DNA of 64,000 bases, taken from NCBI GenBank assembly GCA_020026155.1, contig JAHHQX010000003.1, positions 1-64,000 on the forward strand, given 5' to 3'. The first letter of the stretch is position 1, and each line of letters starts with the position of its first letter. Under the pieces are notes generated by a model that ran no database searches, had not been told where the DNA came from, and saw nothing but the letters and a program-made list of their open reading frames with translations. The DNA is from Actinobacillus sp. GTDB taxonomy: Bacteria; Pseudomonadota; Gammaproteobacteria; Enterobacterales; Pasteurellaceae. The position numbers and the translations under genes are program-made. This document shows, piece by piece, positions 53,810-62,160 of this stretch.

Positions 53810-54596
53810 AAGTATCAGTTTTTGCGTAGCGACGTTCCCTTTAATTCTCTTTCTAAGTGTAATTATTGGGGCGATTTGTGCGTTAGTGCTACAAGTGAAT
53901 CCGCAATTTTTTGCTTTAACGTTGCAAAATGCGGAGCTTCATTTTGCATTAGGTTTATCGCTAACAACGTCGCTTTGTTCGCTTTTGCTCGCAGGTTGTA
54001 TTGCAATTCCGATTGCGTGGCGAATGTCTATTCGCCCCATTTATGGGCAGGTTTTGATTGATACGCTTTTTGATTTGCCTATGGTATTGCCACCATTAGT
54101 CACGGGGCTAAGTTTACTGTTGTTACTGAATGGAGATGGTATTGTCAATCAACTTTTTCCACGCTTAGGCGAATGGATGTTTAGCCCGCTCGGTATCATT
54201 ATTGCGCAAACTTACGTCGCAACCGCTATTTTTCTACGAAGCGCGCGTGGCGCCTTTTCGGGGCTAGACATTGGCTATCGGCTAACGGCTTATAACCTAG
54301 GATTGTCCCCTTTTAAGACTTTGCTAAAAGTAGAATTGCCACTTTGCAAAAAAGCACTCATTTGTGGAGGAATTTTAGCATGGTCACGGGCAATTGGTGA
54401 GTTTGGCGCAACCTTAATGCTTGCGGGAGCAACTCGCTTTAAAACGGAAACATTGCCAATGGCGGTTTATTTAAATATTGCCAGTGGCGATTTTGATATT
54501 GCTATCGCTGCTGCCTTATGGCTCTTATTTATCGCAGGGTTATTGCTTTTCCTATTGCGTTATTTTAATCGAGAAAAACATGCTAAAAGTGAATAA
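53784..54596 (+). CDS. Molybdate-type ABC transporter permease (ModB-like)
   Basis: A 270-aa inner-membrane permease with about five or six transmembrane segments and the binding-protein-dependent transport loop AYNLGLSPFKTLLKVELPLC..GGILAWSRAIGEFGATLML. The start is uncertain: ATG 53784 overlaps the binding-protein gene by 26 bases and has no clear ribosome site; ATG 53763 is an alternative. Translational coupling is likely. It overlaps the ATPase gene by 17 bases. Confidence 0.85.
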   Translation: MKVSYRLNRSISFCVATFPLILFLSVIIGAICALVLQVNPQFFALTLQNAELHFALGLSLTTSLCSLLLAGCIAIPIAWRMSIRPIYGQVLIDTLFDLPMVLPPLVTGLSLLLLLNGDGIVNQLFPRLGEWMFSPLGIIIAQTYVATAIFLRSARGAFSGLDIGYRLTAYNLGLSPFKTLLKVELPLCKKALICGGILAWSRAIGEFGATLMLAGATRFKTETLPMAVYLNIASGDFDIAIAAALWLLFIAGLLLFLLRYFNREKHAKSE

Positions 54597-55200
54597 TTTA
54601 CACGTCGGAATTTTACAAGATATACATTTTCACGTCGATAAAGGCGAATGTTTTGCCGTTGTCGGTGCCTCGGGAAGTGGCAAAAGTACCTTACTCAATG
54701 CCATTGCCGGCTATGTAAATTATCAAGGCGAAATTTGGCTAAACGGACAAAATTTACAAAAATGTGCGCCATGGCAACGGAATTGTCGCTATTTAAACCA
54801 ATTTCTTTATTTATTTCCCCATAAAACTGTTTTAGGCAATTTGGATTTAGCTGCTCCCCATATTTCCCTAAAAGAGAAAATGCAATTACTGGAGAAATTA
54901 CATATTTCTCCCCTCGCTGAACGTTATCCTACTGCCCTTTCAGGCGGAGAAAAACAACGCGCAGCCTTGGCGCGTGCGCTCATTAACCCACCCGATCTTT
55001 TGCTTTTAGATGAGCCTTTTTCTGCACTAGACTGGGATATTCGCCAGCAAATCTGGCTGACTTTACAAGCGATTTTACAAGAATCACAAATTACCACCCT
55101 TTTAGTCAGCCATGAGCCTAAAGAAACCGCATTTTTAGCCCAACGAATATTATTTTTACAACAAGGGCAACAAGTGAATTTAGAAAAAATTGAGGAGTAA
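54580..55200 (+). CDS. Short ABC transporter ATPase (ModC-like, no TOBE domain)
   Basis: A 206-aa ATPase. Walker A GASGSGKST at 29-37, Q-loop Gln at about 74, signature LSGGEKQRA at 120-128, Walker B LLLLDEP at 140-146 and SHEP with the switch histidine. Canonical ModC is about 350 aa with a C-terminal molybdate-binding TOBE domain; this protein stops right after the nucleotide-binding domain, so it may lack substrate feedback. The start ATG 54580 lies inside the permease gene. A short truncation by mutation is unlikely because the gene is tightly packed into the operon. Confidence 0.88.
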   Translation: MLKVNNLHVGILQDIHFHVDKGECFAVVGASGSGKSTLLNAIAGYVNYQGEIWLNGQNLQKCAPWQRNCRYLNQFLYLFPHKTVLGNLDLAAPHISLKEKMQLLEKLHISPLAERYPTALSGGEKQRAALARALINPPDLLLLDEPFSALDWDIRQQIWLTLQAILQESQITTLLVSHEPKETAFLAQRILFLQQGQQVNLEKIEE

Positions 55201-55202
55201 AA

Positions 55203-56051
55203 ATGATTTATTTTTCCGATGCAGAAATTGACGCACTCCTTTTAGAGGATGCTTATCGTGGTGATCTGACTACACACGTTTTAGCTTTATACGGCAAACA
55301 AGCGAAGATGATTTTCAAACGTAAAAATGCGGGAGTGGTTGCAGGTATTGACGTTGCCGCTGCTGTTTTGCGTAAGCTTCATCTTAATCCCCAAATTTTA
55401 GTCGCCGAAGGGCAACACGCACACGCAGGTGAAGTGATTATGCAAGTTTGTGGCGATGCAGTAGCGTTGCACCAAGGCTGGAAAGTCGCACAATGTATTT
55501 TGGAATGGTGTTGTGGTGTCGCTCAATATATGCAAGAGATGCGTCAAAACGCCATCGCTGTTAATCCGAATGCAGCGATCTTATGTACGCGCAAATCCAT
55601 TCCCTATACCCGAAAACTAGCAACGCAAGCAATTTTAAGTGGTGGCGGTGGTATTCATCGTCAAGGATTAAGTGAAACAGTTTTAGTTTTTAGCAATCAT
55701 CGCCGATTGCTTAACGATCCCAATGATTTTAATGCGATCGTTCAACAATTTCGTCGACATGCGCCAGAAAATAAAATAACGATCGAAGCGGATAATTGGG
55801 CGCAATTTTTACAAATTATTCCTGCTAAACCCGATATTATTCAACTGGATAAATTCAGTCTTGACGAAGTAAAACGTGCCTTAATATTACTAAAACAACA
55901 AAATTCCCCCTGTACGCTTTCGGTTGCAGGAGGAATTAATAAAGACAATATTGCCGAGTATGCTGCGCTCGGTATTCATTTATTCATTACGTCTGCCCCA
56001 TACTACGCCCCTCCGCAAGATATTAAAGTCGTAATTGAACCTTGCGATTAG
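55203..56051 (+). CDS. modD: ModD (NadC-like pyrophosphorylase of molybdenum metabolism)
   Basis: A 282-aa protein homologous to nicotinate-nucleotide pyrophosphorylase (NadC). Seen: DAYRGDLTTHVLALYG, CTRKSIPYTRKLATQAILSG with GGGGIHRQGLSE, IEADN and a C-terminal SVAGGINKDNIAEYAALGI. ModD proteins are found beside molybdate transporters, and their reaction is not established. It begins 2 bases after the ATPase stop and closes the four-gene operon. A stand-alone NadC is less likely because of the context and the ModD-type ends. Confidence 0.88.
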   Translation: MIYFSDAEIDALLLEDAYRGDLTTHVLALYGKQAKMIFKRKNAGVVAGIDVAAAVLRKLHLNPQILVAEGQHAHAGEVIMQVCGDAVALHQGWKVAQCILEWCCGVAQYMQEMRQNAIAVNPNAAILCTRKSIPYTRKLATQAILSGGGGIHRQGLSETVLVFSNHRRLLNDPNDFNAIVQQFRRHAPENKITIEADNWAQFLQIIPAKPDIIQLDKFSLDEVKRALILLKQQNSPCTLSVAGGINKDNIAEYAALGIHLFITSAPYYAPPQDIKVVIEPCD

Positions 56052-56057
56052 TATTTA

Positions 56058-56103
56058 TCACGCCCCCATTTTCATAAAAATTTTTACGAAAAACGGGGCG
56101 TGA
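56058..56103. repeat. Full copy of dispersed palindrome between modD and pth
   Basis: TCACGCCCCCATTTTCATAA with the right arm ACGAAAAACGGGGCGTGA, followed by GATTTTTATTTG. It can terminate the transporter operon. Confidence 0.85.
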
Positions 56104-56191
56104 GATTTTTATTTGTGTTGTTCTTTGATTGAGAAAATTGCGTTTTTCGGCTAGAATGGCGTGTTTTTTATTACCTATCACGAGCTTTAAA

Positions 56192-56779
56192 ATGTCAGAA
56201 ATTAAATTAATCGTGGGACTTTGCAATCCTGGTGAAAAATATGCTGATACTCGCCACAATGCGGGTGCTTGGTTTATTGAAGAAGTTGCCCGTCGTTATG
56301 GTTTTTCTCTAAAAGATGAACCAAAATTTTTCGGAAAAACAGCGCGTGCAATGATTGATGGTCAAGAAGTTCGCTTTTTGTTACCCACTACTTTTATGAA
56401 TTTAAGTGGTAAAGCGGTGGGTGCGATGGCGAATTTTTACCGTATCAAACCCGAAGAAATTCTCGTTGCACACGATGAAATGGATTTACCTCCGGGTGTG
56501 GCAAAAATCAAACTAGGCGGAGGTCACGGTGGACACAATGGCTTAAAAGACATCATCGCAGCGCTTGGCAATAATAAAAATTTCTACCGTTTGCGTATTG
56601 GAATTGGTCATCCAGGCGATCGTAATTTGGTAACCAGTTATGTCTTAGGCAAACCAGCACCAGCTGATCAAAAGAAAATTGATGAAGCCCTTGATGAAGC
56701 CGTGCGTTGTTTACCTATCCTATTTAAAGATGGAATTACCAAAGCGACAACACGCTTAAATAGTTTTAAAGCAGAATAA
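56192..56779 (+). CDS. pth: Peptidyl-tRNA hydrolase
   Basis: A 195-aa enzyme that recycles peptidyl-tRNA released during translation. ATG 56192 begins MSEIKLIVGLCNPGEKYADT, with the catalytic His22 in RHNAGAWF and the partner aspartate in VAHDEMDLPPG; GGGHGGHNGLKDI is present. The longer frame from 56129 lacks support. It is followed by ychF after 27 bp, the usual pair. Confidence 0.97.
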   Translation: MSEIKLIVGLCNPGEKYADTRHNAGAWFIEEVARRYGFSLKDEPKFFGKTARAMIDGQEVRFLLPTTFMNLSGKAVGAMANFYRIKPEEILVAHDEMDLPPGVAKIKLGGGHGGHNGLKDIIAALGNNKNFYRLRIGIGHPGDRNLVTSYVLGKPAPADQKKIDEALDEAVRCLPILFKDGITKATTRLNSFKAE

Positions 56780-56806
56780 ACGTATTTATCAAAACAAGGA
56801 AAAATT

Positions 56807-57898
56807 ATGGGATTTAAATGTGGTATTGTTGGACTTCCAAACGTTGGGAAATCCACCCTTTTTAATGCATTAACCAAAGCGGGTATTGAAGCCGCTAACT
56901 ATCCATTCTGTACAATCGAACCTAATACGGGTGTGGTTCCAATGCCAGATCCACGTTTAGATGCTCTCGCAGAAATCGTGAAACCAGAACGTGTTTTACC
57001 AACTACTATGGAATTTGTGGATATTGCAGGTTTAGTTGCTGGTGCGAGTAAAGGTGAAGGTCTTGGTAACAAATTCTTAGCCAATATCCGTGAAACTGAT
57101 GCAATCGGTCACGTTGTGCGTTGCTTTGAAAATGACGATATCGTACACGTTGCGGGTCAAATCAATCCATTAGATGATATCGAAACTATCAATACTGAAT
57201 TAGCGCTTGCGGACTTAGATAGCTGTGAACGTGCCATTCAACGTTTACAAAAACGCGCTAAAGGTGGCGATAAAGATGCAAAATTTGAATTATCTGTTAT
57301 GGAAAAAATCTTACCTGTCCTTGAAGAAGCAGGCATGATTCGTTCTGTGGAGTTAGACGAAGACGAATTAAAAGCGATCAAAGGCTATAACTTCTTAACT
57401 CTTAAACCAACCATGTACATCGCAAACGTAAACGAAGATGGTTTTGAAAATAACCCATACTTAGACAAAGTACGTGAAATTGCGGAAAAAGAAGGTGCAG
57501 TGGTTGTGCCAGTTTGTGCAGCTATCGAAGCAGAAATCGCAGAATTAGACGATGAAGAACGTGATGAATTTTTAGCAGATCTTGGTATCGAAGAACCAGG
57601 TTTAAACCGTGTAATTCGTGCGGGCTATAAACTTCTTAACCTTCAAACTTACTTCACTGCAGGGGTAAAAGAAGTTCGTGCTTGGACAGTTTCTGTAGGT
57701 GCAACTGCGCCAAAAGCAGCAGCAGTTATCCACACTGACTTTGAAAAAGGCTTTATCCGTGCGGAAGTTATCGCTTACCAAGACTTTATCGATTGTAAAG
57801 GTGAAGCGGGCGCGAAAGATGCGGGTAAATGGCGCTTAGAAGGAAAAGATTATATCGTTCAAGATGGCGATATCATGCATTTCCGTTTCAACGTTTAA
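56807..57898 (+). CDS. ychF: Ribosome-binding ATPase YchF
   Basis: A 363-aa Obg-family P-loop protein that prefers ATP and binds the ribosome. Seen: G1 GLPNVGKSTLF, DIAGLVAGASKGEGLGNKF, a modified NVNED-type G4 region and the C-terminal TGS-like domain ending DYIVQDGDIMHFRFNV. AAGGA ribosome site. Strong codon bias. Forms an operon with pth and probably with the small gene downstream (9 bp). Confidence 0.97.
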   Translation: MGFKCGIVGLPNVGKSTLFNALTKAGIEAANYPFCTIEPNTGVVPMPDPRLDALAEIVKPERVLPTTMEFVDIAGLVAGASKGEGLGNKFLANIRETDAIGHVVRCFENDDIVHVAGQINPLDDIETINTELALADLDSCERAIQRLQKRAKGGDKDAKFELSVMEKILPVLEEAGMIRSVELDEDELKAIKGYNFLTLKPTMYIANVNEDGFENNPYLDKVREIAEKEGAVVVPVCAAIEAEIAELDDEERDEFLADLGIEEPGLNRVIRAGYKLLNLQTYFTAGVKEVRAWTVSVGATAPKAAAVIHTDFEKGFIRAEVIAYQDFIDCKGEAGAKDAGKWRLEGKDYIVQDGDIMHFRFNV

Positions 57899-57907
57899 GG
57901 TTATTTT

Positions 57908-58213
57908 ATGCAAAAAATGACAGATGAGGCATTACTCGATCTCGCTTACGAGATTTTTCTTGAAATGGCGCCTGAAAATTTATCTGCCCAAGAAATTGCC
58001 TTATTTAATGAAAAATTTGCCGAATGTGGTGAAATCGCATTATTTGATACGGCAGAAAATTGGGAAGAAGAAATCGGTGTGCTGATTGATCCTGAACAAT
58101 TCGCTGAAGTATGGATTGGTTTAACCGATGCGGAAGGACAAATGCGTCACGTTTTCGCAAAATGTTTGATCAATTACGATCAATCCGAACCTGATTTTCA
58201 CATGATTTGGTAA
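57908..58213 (+). CDS. Conserved acidic protein of unknown function downstream of ychF
   Basis: A 101-aa, strongly acidic soluble protein (MQKMTDEALLDLAYEIFLEM, ending DFHMIW). No signal peptide, membrane segment or motif I can name. It starts 9 bases after ychF and is followed by a palindrome copy, so it is the last gene of the pth-ychF unit. From memory Pasteurellaceae have a similar small gene here. Possible partner of YchF, but this is only context. Confidence 0.8.
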   Translation: MQKMTDEALLDLAYEIFLEMAPENLSAQEIALFNEKFAECGEIALFDTAENWEEEIGVLIDPEQFAEVWIGLTDAEGQMRHVFAKCLINYDQSEPDFHMIW

Positions 58214-58218
58214 CGATT

Positions 58219-58258
58219 ACGCCCCAATTTTCATAAAATTTTTTGAAAATTGGGGCGT
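58219..58258. repeat. Full copy of dispersed palindrome between ychF unit and ferritin genes
   Basis: ACGCCCCAATTTTCATAAAA with the right arm GAAAATTGGGGCGT, then GTTTTATATT. Convergent genes on both sides. Confidence 0.85.
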
Positions 58259-58271
58259 GTTTTATATTACT

Positions 58272-58787
58272 TTATTTTTGTGGTGCAGCTGCACATTCGT
58301 GTTGAATCGTGCCGAGGTATTTATCCACAAAGAAGTCTGCTTCGCCCGCATCGCCAAGAATGGCAAATTTATCTAAAATTGTGCTAAACAATTTTTCTTC
58401 TTCGTGTTGTTCGGCAACATACCATTGCAAGAAATTAAACGCAGAATAATCTTTTTCAGCTAATGTTGTCCCCACCAACTCATTAATTGAACGGGTAATT
58501 AACTGCTCATGTTCATAAGTTAATTCCATCACTTGTTTTAAAGAGTTGAATTGATGCGGTGGTTCAGCAATTTTACCAATTACGGCAAGCGCACCCGTTT
58601 CTGTCAAATAAGTGAAAAGTTTATGCATATGGAGCATTTCTTCTGCAGCATGTTCTGATAAAAATTTCGCTGCACCTTCAAAACCTTGTTGTTCACACCA
58701 TGCACTCATTTGCAAATATAAATTTGATGAGTACATTTCTAAATTCATTTGTGCATTTAATAAGTTAATTACATTTTGCGCTAACAT
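58272..58787 (-). CDS. ftnB: Bacterial non-haem ferritin, second subunit
   Basis: A 171-aa ferritin. Ferroxidase-centre residues are in NLEMYSSNLYLQMSAWC, HAAEEMLHMHKLF and WYVAEQHEEEKLF. It stores iron inside a 24-subunit shell. It begins 11 bp after the first ferritin gene and is a paralogue of it (QM-A/S-W-C and FLQWYVAEQHEE shared), so mixed shells are possible, as for the FtnA/FtnB pair of Haemophilus. The tail is longer by about 10 residues. The A/B naming is by analogy. No Fur box is visible upstream of the pair. Confidence 0.92.
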   Translation of the reverse strand: MLAQNVINLLNAQMNLEMYSSNLYLQMSAWCEQQGFEGAAKFLSEHAAEEMLHMHKLFTYLTETGALAVIGKIAEPPHQFNSLKQVMELTYEHEQLITRSINELVGTTLAEKDYSAFNFLQWYVAEQHEEEKLFSTILDKFAILGDAGEADFFVDKYLGTIQHECAAAPQK

Positions 58788-58798
58788 ACTCTTACCTC

Positions 58799-59281
58799 TT
58801 ATAGTGTCGCTAAATCTTTATCAATGAAATATAGGGCTTGTCCGCTTTCACCGAGGAGGTTAAATTTATCCAAAATCATATTGAATAATTTTAACTCTTC
58901 ATGTTGTTCGGCAACGTACCATTGTAAGAATTGGAATGTAGCGTGATCTTTTTGAATAGTCAGATCAACTAATTCGTTAATTTTGCGTGTAACGAGTTTT
59001 TCGTGTTCGAGTGTCATTTCAAACACTTCTTTTAATCCTGTAAAATCTGCTTTAGGTGCTGCAATTTCGCCAAGTAATGGCATGCCACCAGTTTCACTAA
59101 TATAACCAAATAGTTTTTGCATGTGCATCATTTCTTCATTAGCATGACGCAATAAGAAAGCAGCTGCCCCTTCAAATCCTTTTTGCGCGCACCATGCACT
59201 CATTTGTAGATACACATTGGATGAGTAATATTCTAAATTAATCTGTTCGTTTAATTTAGCCGTGACTGCTTGATCTAACAT
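58799..59281 (-). CDS. ftnA: Bacterial non-haem ferritin, first subunit
   Basis: A 160-aa ferritin with iron ligands in NLEYYSSNVYLQMSAWC, HANEEMMHMQKLF and WYVAEQHEELKLF. It is closest in form to E. coli FtnA (165 aa). First gene of a two-ferritin operon (the second starts 11 bp downstream). The upstream 252-bp gap to yjdM is AT-rich and must hold divergent promoters; nothing specific was identified in it. Confidence 0.93.
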   Translation of the reverse strand: MLDQAVTAKLNEQINLEYYSSNVYLQMSAWCAQKGFEGAAAFLLRHANEEMMHMQKLFGYISETGGMPLLGEIAAPKADFTGLKEVFEMTLEHEKLVTRKINELVDLTIQKDHATFQFLQWYVAEQHEELKLFNMILDKFNLLGESGQALYFIDKDLATL

Positions 59282-59533
59282 AACCTGTTCCTCTTTTTAT
59301 TAAATGTCTTTATTTTAGTCAGTATTTATTTTTTTGCAACTTAATAAATAAAATAACTCTTTAATTTTAAAGGAATTTTTAATAAAAACTGTTTTTATTT
59401 ACGAATTGGATATAGGAATGATTTTTATCTTTTTTATCGCCCTAGTATGCTTTTATTTGGTTTAACCTTTCGTAATGGGCTTATTTTTTGCTATAATCTT
59501 CCCCTTTAATATTTAATTAGATAAGGAAAAATT

Positions 59534-59872
59534 ATGCAAGATATGCCAAATTGCCCAAAATGCCATGGCGAATATGTTTACCACGACAGTATCCAATTTG
59601 TATGCCCAGACTGTGGTCACGAATGGAGTGGTGAAGAAGCTACTGAACAAGAAAGTAGCGAATTCGTTGTCAAAGACAGTAATGGTAACATCTTACAAGA
59701 TGGCGATTCAGTGATCCTTATTAAAGATTTAAAAGTGAAAGGTTCTTCAATCGTATTGAAAAAAGGGACAAAAGCAAAAAATATCCGTTTAATGGATGCG
59801 GATCATGATGTAGATTGCAAAATCGATGGTCAAAGCTTCTCTCTTAAATCTGAATTTTTGAAAAAAGCTTAG
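59534..59872 (+). CDS. yjdM: YjdM/PhnA family zinc-ribbon protein
   Basis: A 112-aa protein with an N-terminal zinc ribbon (CPKCHGEYVY..CPDCGHEW) and a C-terminal beta domain (VVKDSNGNILQDGDSVILIK..DLKVKGSS). It was once called PhnA, alkylphosphonate protein, but belongs to no proven phosphonate pathway; the function is unclear. AAGGA ribosome site. It has its own terminator. Confidence 0.95.
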   Translation: MQDMPNCPKCHGEYVYHDSIQFVCPDCGHEWSGEEATEQESSEFVVKDSNGNILQDGDSVILIKDLKVKGSSIVLKKGTKAKNIRLMDADHDVDCKIDGQSFSLKSEFLKKA

Positions 59873-59885
59873 GTCTAATCTCTTG

Positions 59886-59912
59886 AAAATACCGCCAATT
59901 GTGCGGTATTTT
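59886..59912 (+). terminator. Terminator of yjdM
   Basis: AAAATACCGC / GCGGTATTTT (59886-59895 and 59103-type arm at 59903-59912), 7-nt loop, T-rich tail. Confidence 0.85.
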
Positions 59913-60008
59913 TCTATAAAAATTTATTAAAATAAGCCCAAATGATCGTATCGTGTAATCATGCGATTTTAGTATAATTAACACCTTATTCTACAAATGG
60001 AATTTCGT

Positions 60009-60776
60009 ATGCCGATAAATTTTACCGTAATTTTTCGTGATAGTTTAAATTTTGTTCGAAACAAGCCAAAATTCTTACTTAATTTCAGTCTACTTTTTGC
60101 CGTTGAAATCTTAGTGATGAATTTTCTATTCGGGCAAATCAATCCAGATTTTGCAGCAGGTCTTAATCTTAAACCAGATGAATTCAATTTTCCGAGTTCT
60201 GTTCTCGGGCTAGCATTAATGAGTTTACTGCTGAATATTATCCTCTATGCGTTTACGATGTTGCGCATACATCAAATTAGTTATCAAAAAACAACTAATT
60301 GGCAAGCCATCTTTTATATTTTTTCAAAGAAAATTCTTGCATTAATCTTAACCATGTTAATTGTTACTTTTCCACTTCTTATGGGCGCAATTAACCTTAT
60401 TATGGCAAGTTTACAAGGGAGTGCTTCTCTTACTTCTCTATTACTCAGTATCGTTGGGTTATTCATTTTTATTCGATTAAATTTAACTTTTGTTGACTGT
60501 TTAGTTACTGCTGATAGTTTTGTAAATAGTTTTAAACGTGTCTGGATTATTGGCGCACGTCAAAATAAAAATTTAATTATTTTCTTCCTAATTAATTATT
60601 TATTTTTCCCTTTTATTTCTAATAATATTGCACATATTTTTGTAAATAATTCCTTACTTGCCCCTATTTTCATTTGGTTAAGTTCGGTAATTTATGTATT
60701 TTCATTAGTTTTTACTTACCGTTTCTATACCTGCTTCATGCAGGTCAATAGCGCATCTTCTATTGAAAATAGATAA
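60009..60776 (+). CDS. yciC: YciC family inner-membrane protein (UPF0259)
   Basis: A 255-aa protein with about six transmembrane segments. The N-terminus MPINFTVIFRDSLNFVRNKP fits E. coli YciC better when started at ATG 60009, which also has GGA seven bases upstream; ATG 59997 lacks a ribosome site. Function unknown. First gene of the yciC-yciB-yciA-yciI cluster. Confidence 0.9.
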   Translation: MPINFTVIFRDSLNFVRNKPKFLLNFSLLFAVEILVMNFLFGQINPDFAAGLNLKPDEFNFPSSVLGLALMSLLLNIILYAFTMLRIHQISYQKTTNWQAIFYIFSKKILALILTMLIVTFPLLMGAINLIMASLQGSASLTSLLLSIVGLFIFIRLNLTFVDCLVTADSFVNSFKRVWIIGARQNKNLIIFFLINYLFFPFISNNIAHIFVNNSLLAPIFIWLSSVIYVFSLVFTYRFYTCFMQVNSASSIENR

Positions 60777-60785
60777 GAGGAAAAA

Positions 60786-61370
60786 ATGAAACAACTTATT
60801 GATTTTATACCGATTATTTTATTCTTTATCGTTTATAAAACGGTAGGGCTTCGTGATGCGGCAATTACCTTAGCAGTGGCTACCGCTATTCAATTAATTT
60901 TGCTTAAACTAATTTATAAAAAAATTGATAAGCAAGCTTTGATCATGGGTATTTCTGTTGTTTTCTTCGCATCTCTTACCGCCTATTTTAATGAATTAAA
61001 TTTCCTAAAATGGAAGGTCACGCTTATTTATGCTCTCTTTGCCCTGGTACTTCTTATTAGCCAATTAGGTTTTAAGAAAAATCTAATGCGAGAAATGCTT
61101 GGGAAAGAGTTGGTTTTACCCGAAAATGTTTGGAAAAAAATTAATTTGGGCTGGGCAATTTTCTTTATTTTCTGTATGTTGCTTAATCTTTATATTAGCC
61201 AATATTTTTCCGATAATATTTGGGTCGATTTTAAAACCTTTGGTATCGCTGGTTTAACTTTTGCGGCGACCATTGTAACCAGTATTTATATTTATCGTTA
61301 TCTTCCAAAAGATAATCGTCAAGAAAATACCTCTAAAGGAAAGAAAAATGAGCCTATCTCAAAACAATAA
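60786..61370 (+). CDS. yciB: Inner-membrane-spanning protein YciB (septation protein A family)
   Basis: A 194-aa protein with about five or six transmembrane segments, starting MKQLIDFIPIILFFIVYKT as in the IspZ/YciB family; the E. coli protein is 179 aa. It has been linked to cell-envelope synthesis and septation. It overlaps the yciA start by 23 bases, so translation is coupled. Confidence 0.93.
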   Translation: MKQLIDFIPIILFFIVYKTVGLRDAAITLAVATAIQLILLKLIYKKIDKQALIMGISVVFFASLTAYFNELNFLKWKVTLIYALFALVLLISQLGFKKNLMREMLGKELVLPENVWKKINLGWAIFFIFCMLLNLYISQYFSDNIWVDFKTFGIAGLTFAATIVTSIYIYRYLPKDNRQENTSKGKKNEPISKQ

Positions 61371-61794
61371 TCCTACTTTCTCGCATCCTTCTATGCCGTT
61401 ATTGCGTACGGTAGCAATGCCTGCCAATACCAACGCAAATGGGGACATTTTTGGTGGTTGGATTATGTCACAAATGGATCTCGGTGGTGCCATTTTGGCA
61501 AAAGAAATTGCTCACGGTCGTGTCGTTACGGTTTCTGTTGAAAATATCACTTTCTTACACCCTGTTGCTGTGGGCGATGTCATCTGTTGCTACGGAAAAT
61601 GCTTACATGTCGGCCGTTCATCAATTAAACTTCAACTTGATGTATGGGCAAAAAAAGTATCTGTAGAACCTATTGGCGAACGTTTTCATGTCACTACTGC
61701 TATTTTTACCTTTGTCGCTGTAGATAAAGAAGGAAAACCGCGCGAAGTACCACGTGAAAATAACCCTGAACTTGAGCATGCACTTGCACCATAA
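61348..61794 (+). CDS. yciA: Acyl-CoA thioesterase YciA
   Basis: A 148-aa hot-dog-fold thioesterase that hydrolyses a wide range of acyl-CoAs. Seen: TNANGDIFGGWIMSQMDLGG with catalytic Asp, and the C-terminal AIFTFVAVDKEGKPR. Haemophilus and E. coli YciA are hexamers inhibited by CoA, by literature. GGAAAG precedes the start within yciB. Confidence 0.95.
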   Translation: MSLSQNNNPTFSHPSMPLLRTVAMPANTNANGDIFGGWIMSQMDLGGAILAKEIAHGRVVTVSVENITFLHPVAVGDVICCYGKCLHVGRSSIKLQLDVWAKKVSVEPIGERFHVTTAIFTFVAVDKEGKPREVPRENNPELEHALAP

Positions 61795-61807
61795 AAGGAG
61801 AATATTT

Positions 61808-62104
61808 ATGTATTATGTTATTTTTGCAGAAGATCATCCTAATAGCTTAGAAAAACGCTTAGCTGTCCGTGCACAACATCTTGCACGTTTACAGGCATTA
61901 GATTCCGAAGGTTGTCTTCTAACTGCAGGACCTAATCCTGCGGTTGATGATGAAAAACCGGGCGAGGCAGGATTCACAGGCTCAACAGTGATTGCTCAAT
62001 TTGATAGCCTTGATGCAGCAAAAGCATGGGCAGCTGCTGATCCGTACTTTGATGCTGGGGTTTATAAGCAAGTTATTGTTAAACCTTTCTTAAAAGTATT
62101 CTAA
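61808..62104 (+). CDS. yciI: YciI family protein
   Basis: A 98-aa small alpha/beta dimer of the YCII/ferredoxin-like fold with the conserved His-Asp pair (His 9 or so in AEDHPNSLEKR and Asp in AAADPYFDAGVY). ATG 61808 has GGAG upstream. Family members look like small dehydrohalogenase/muconolactone-type enzymes; physiological reaction unknown. Last gene of the yci cluster, followed by a terminator. Confidence 0.95.
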   Translation: MYYVIFAEDHPNSLEKRLAVRAQHLARLQALDSEGCLLTAGPNPAVDDEKPGEAGFTGSTVIAQFDSLDAAKAWAAADPYFDAGVYKQVIVKPFLKVF

Positions 62105-62108
62105 AAAC

Positions 62109-62141
62109 AAAAGAGGCGCAGTAAAAACTACGCCTCTTTTT
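62109..62141. terminator. Bidirectional terminator between yciI and epmA
   Basis: AAAAGAGGCG-C-AGT / ACT-A-CGCCTCTTTT with an AAAA loop (62109-62140). Convergent genes. Confidence 0.88.
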
Positions 62142-62160
62142 TCGTTAAAAATTATGGTCT

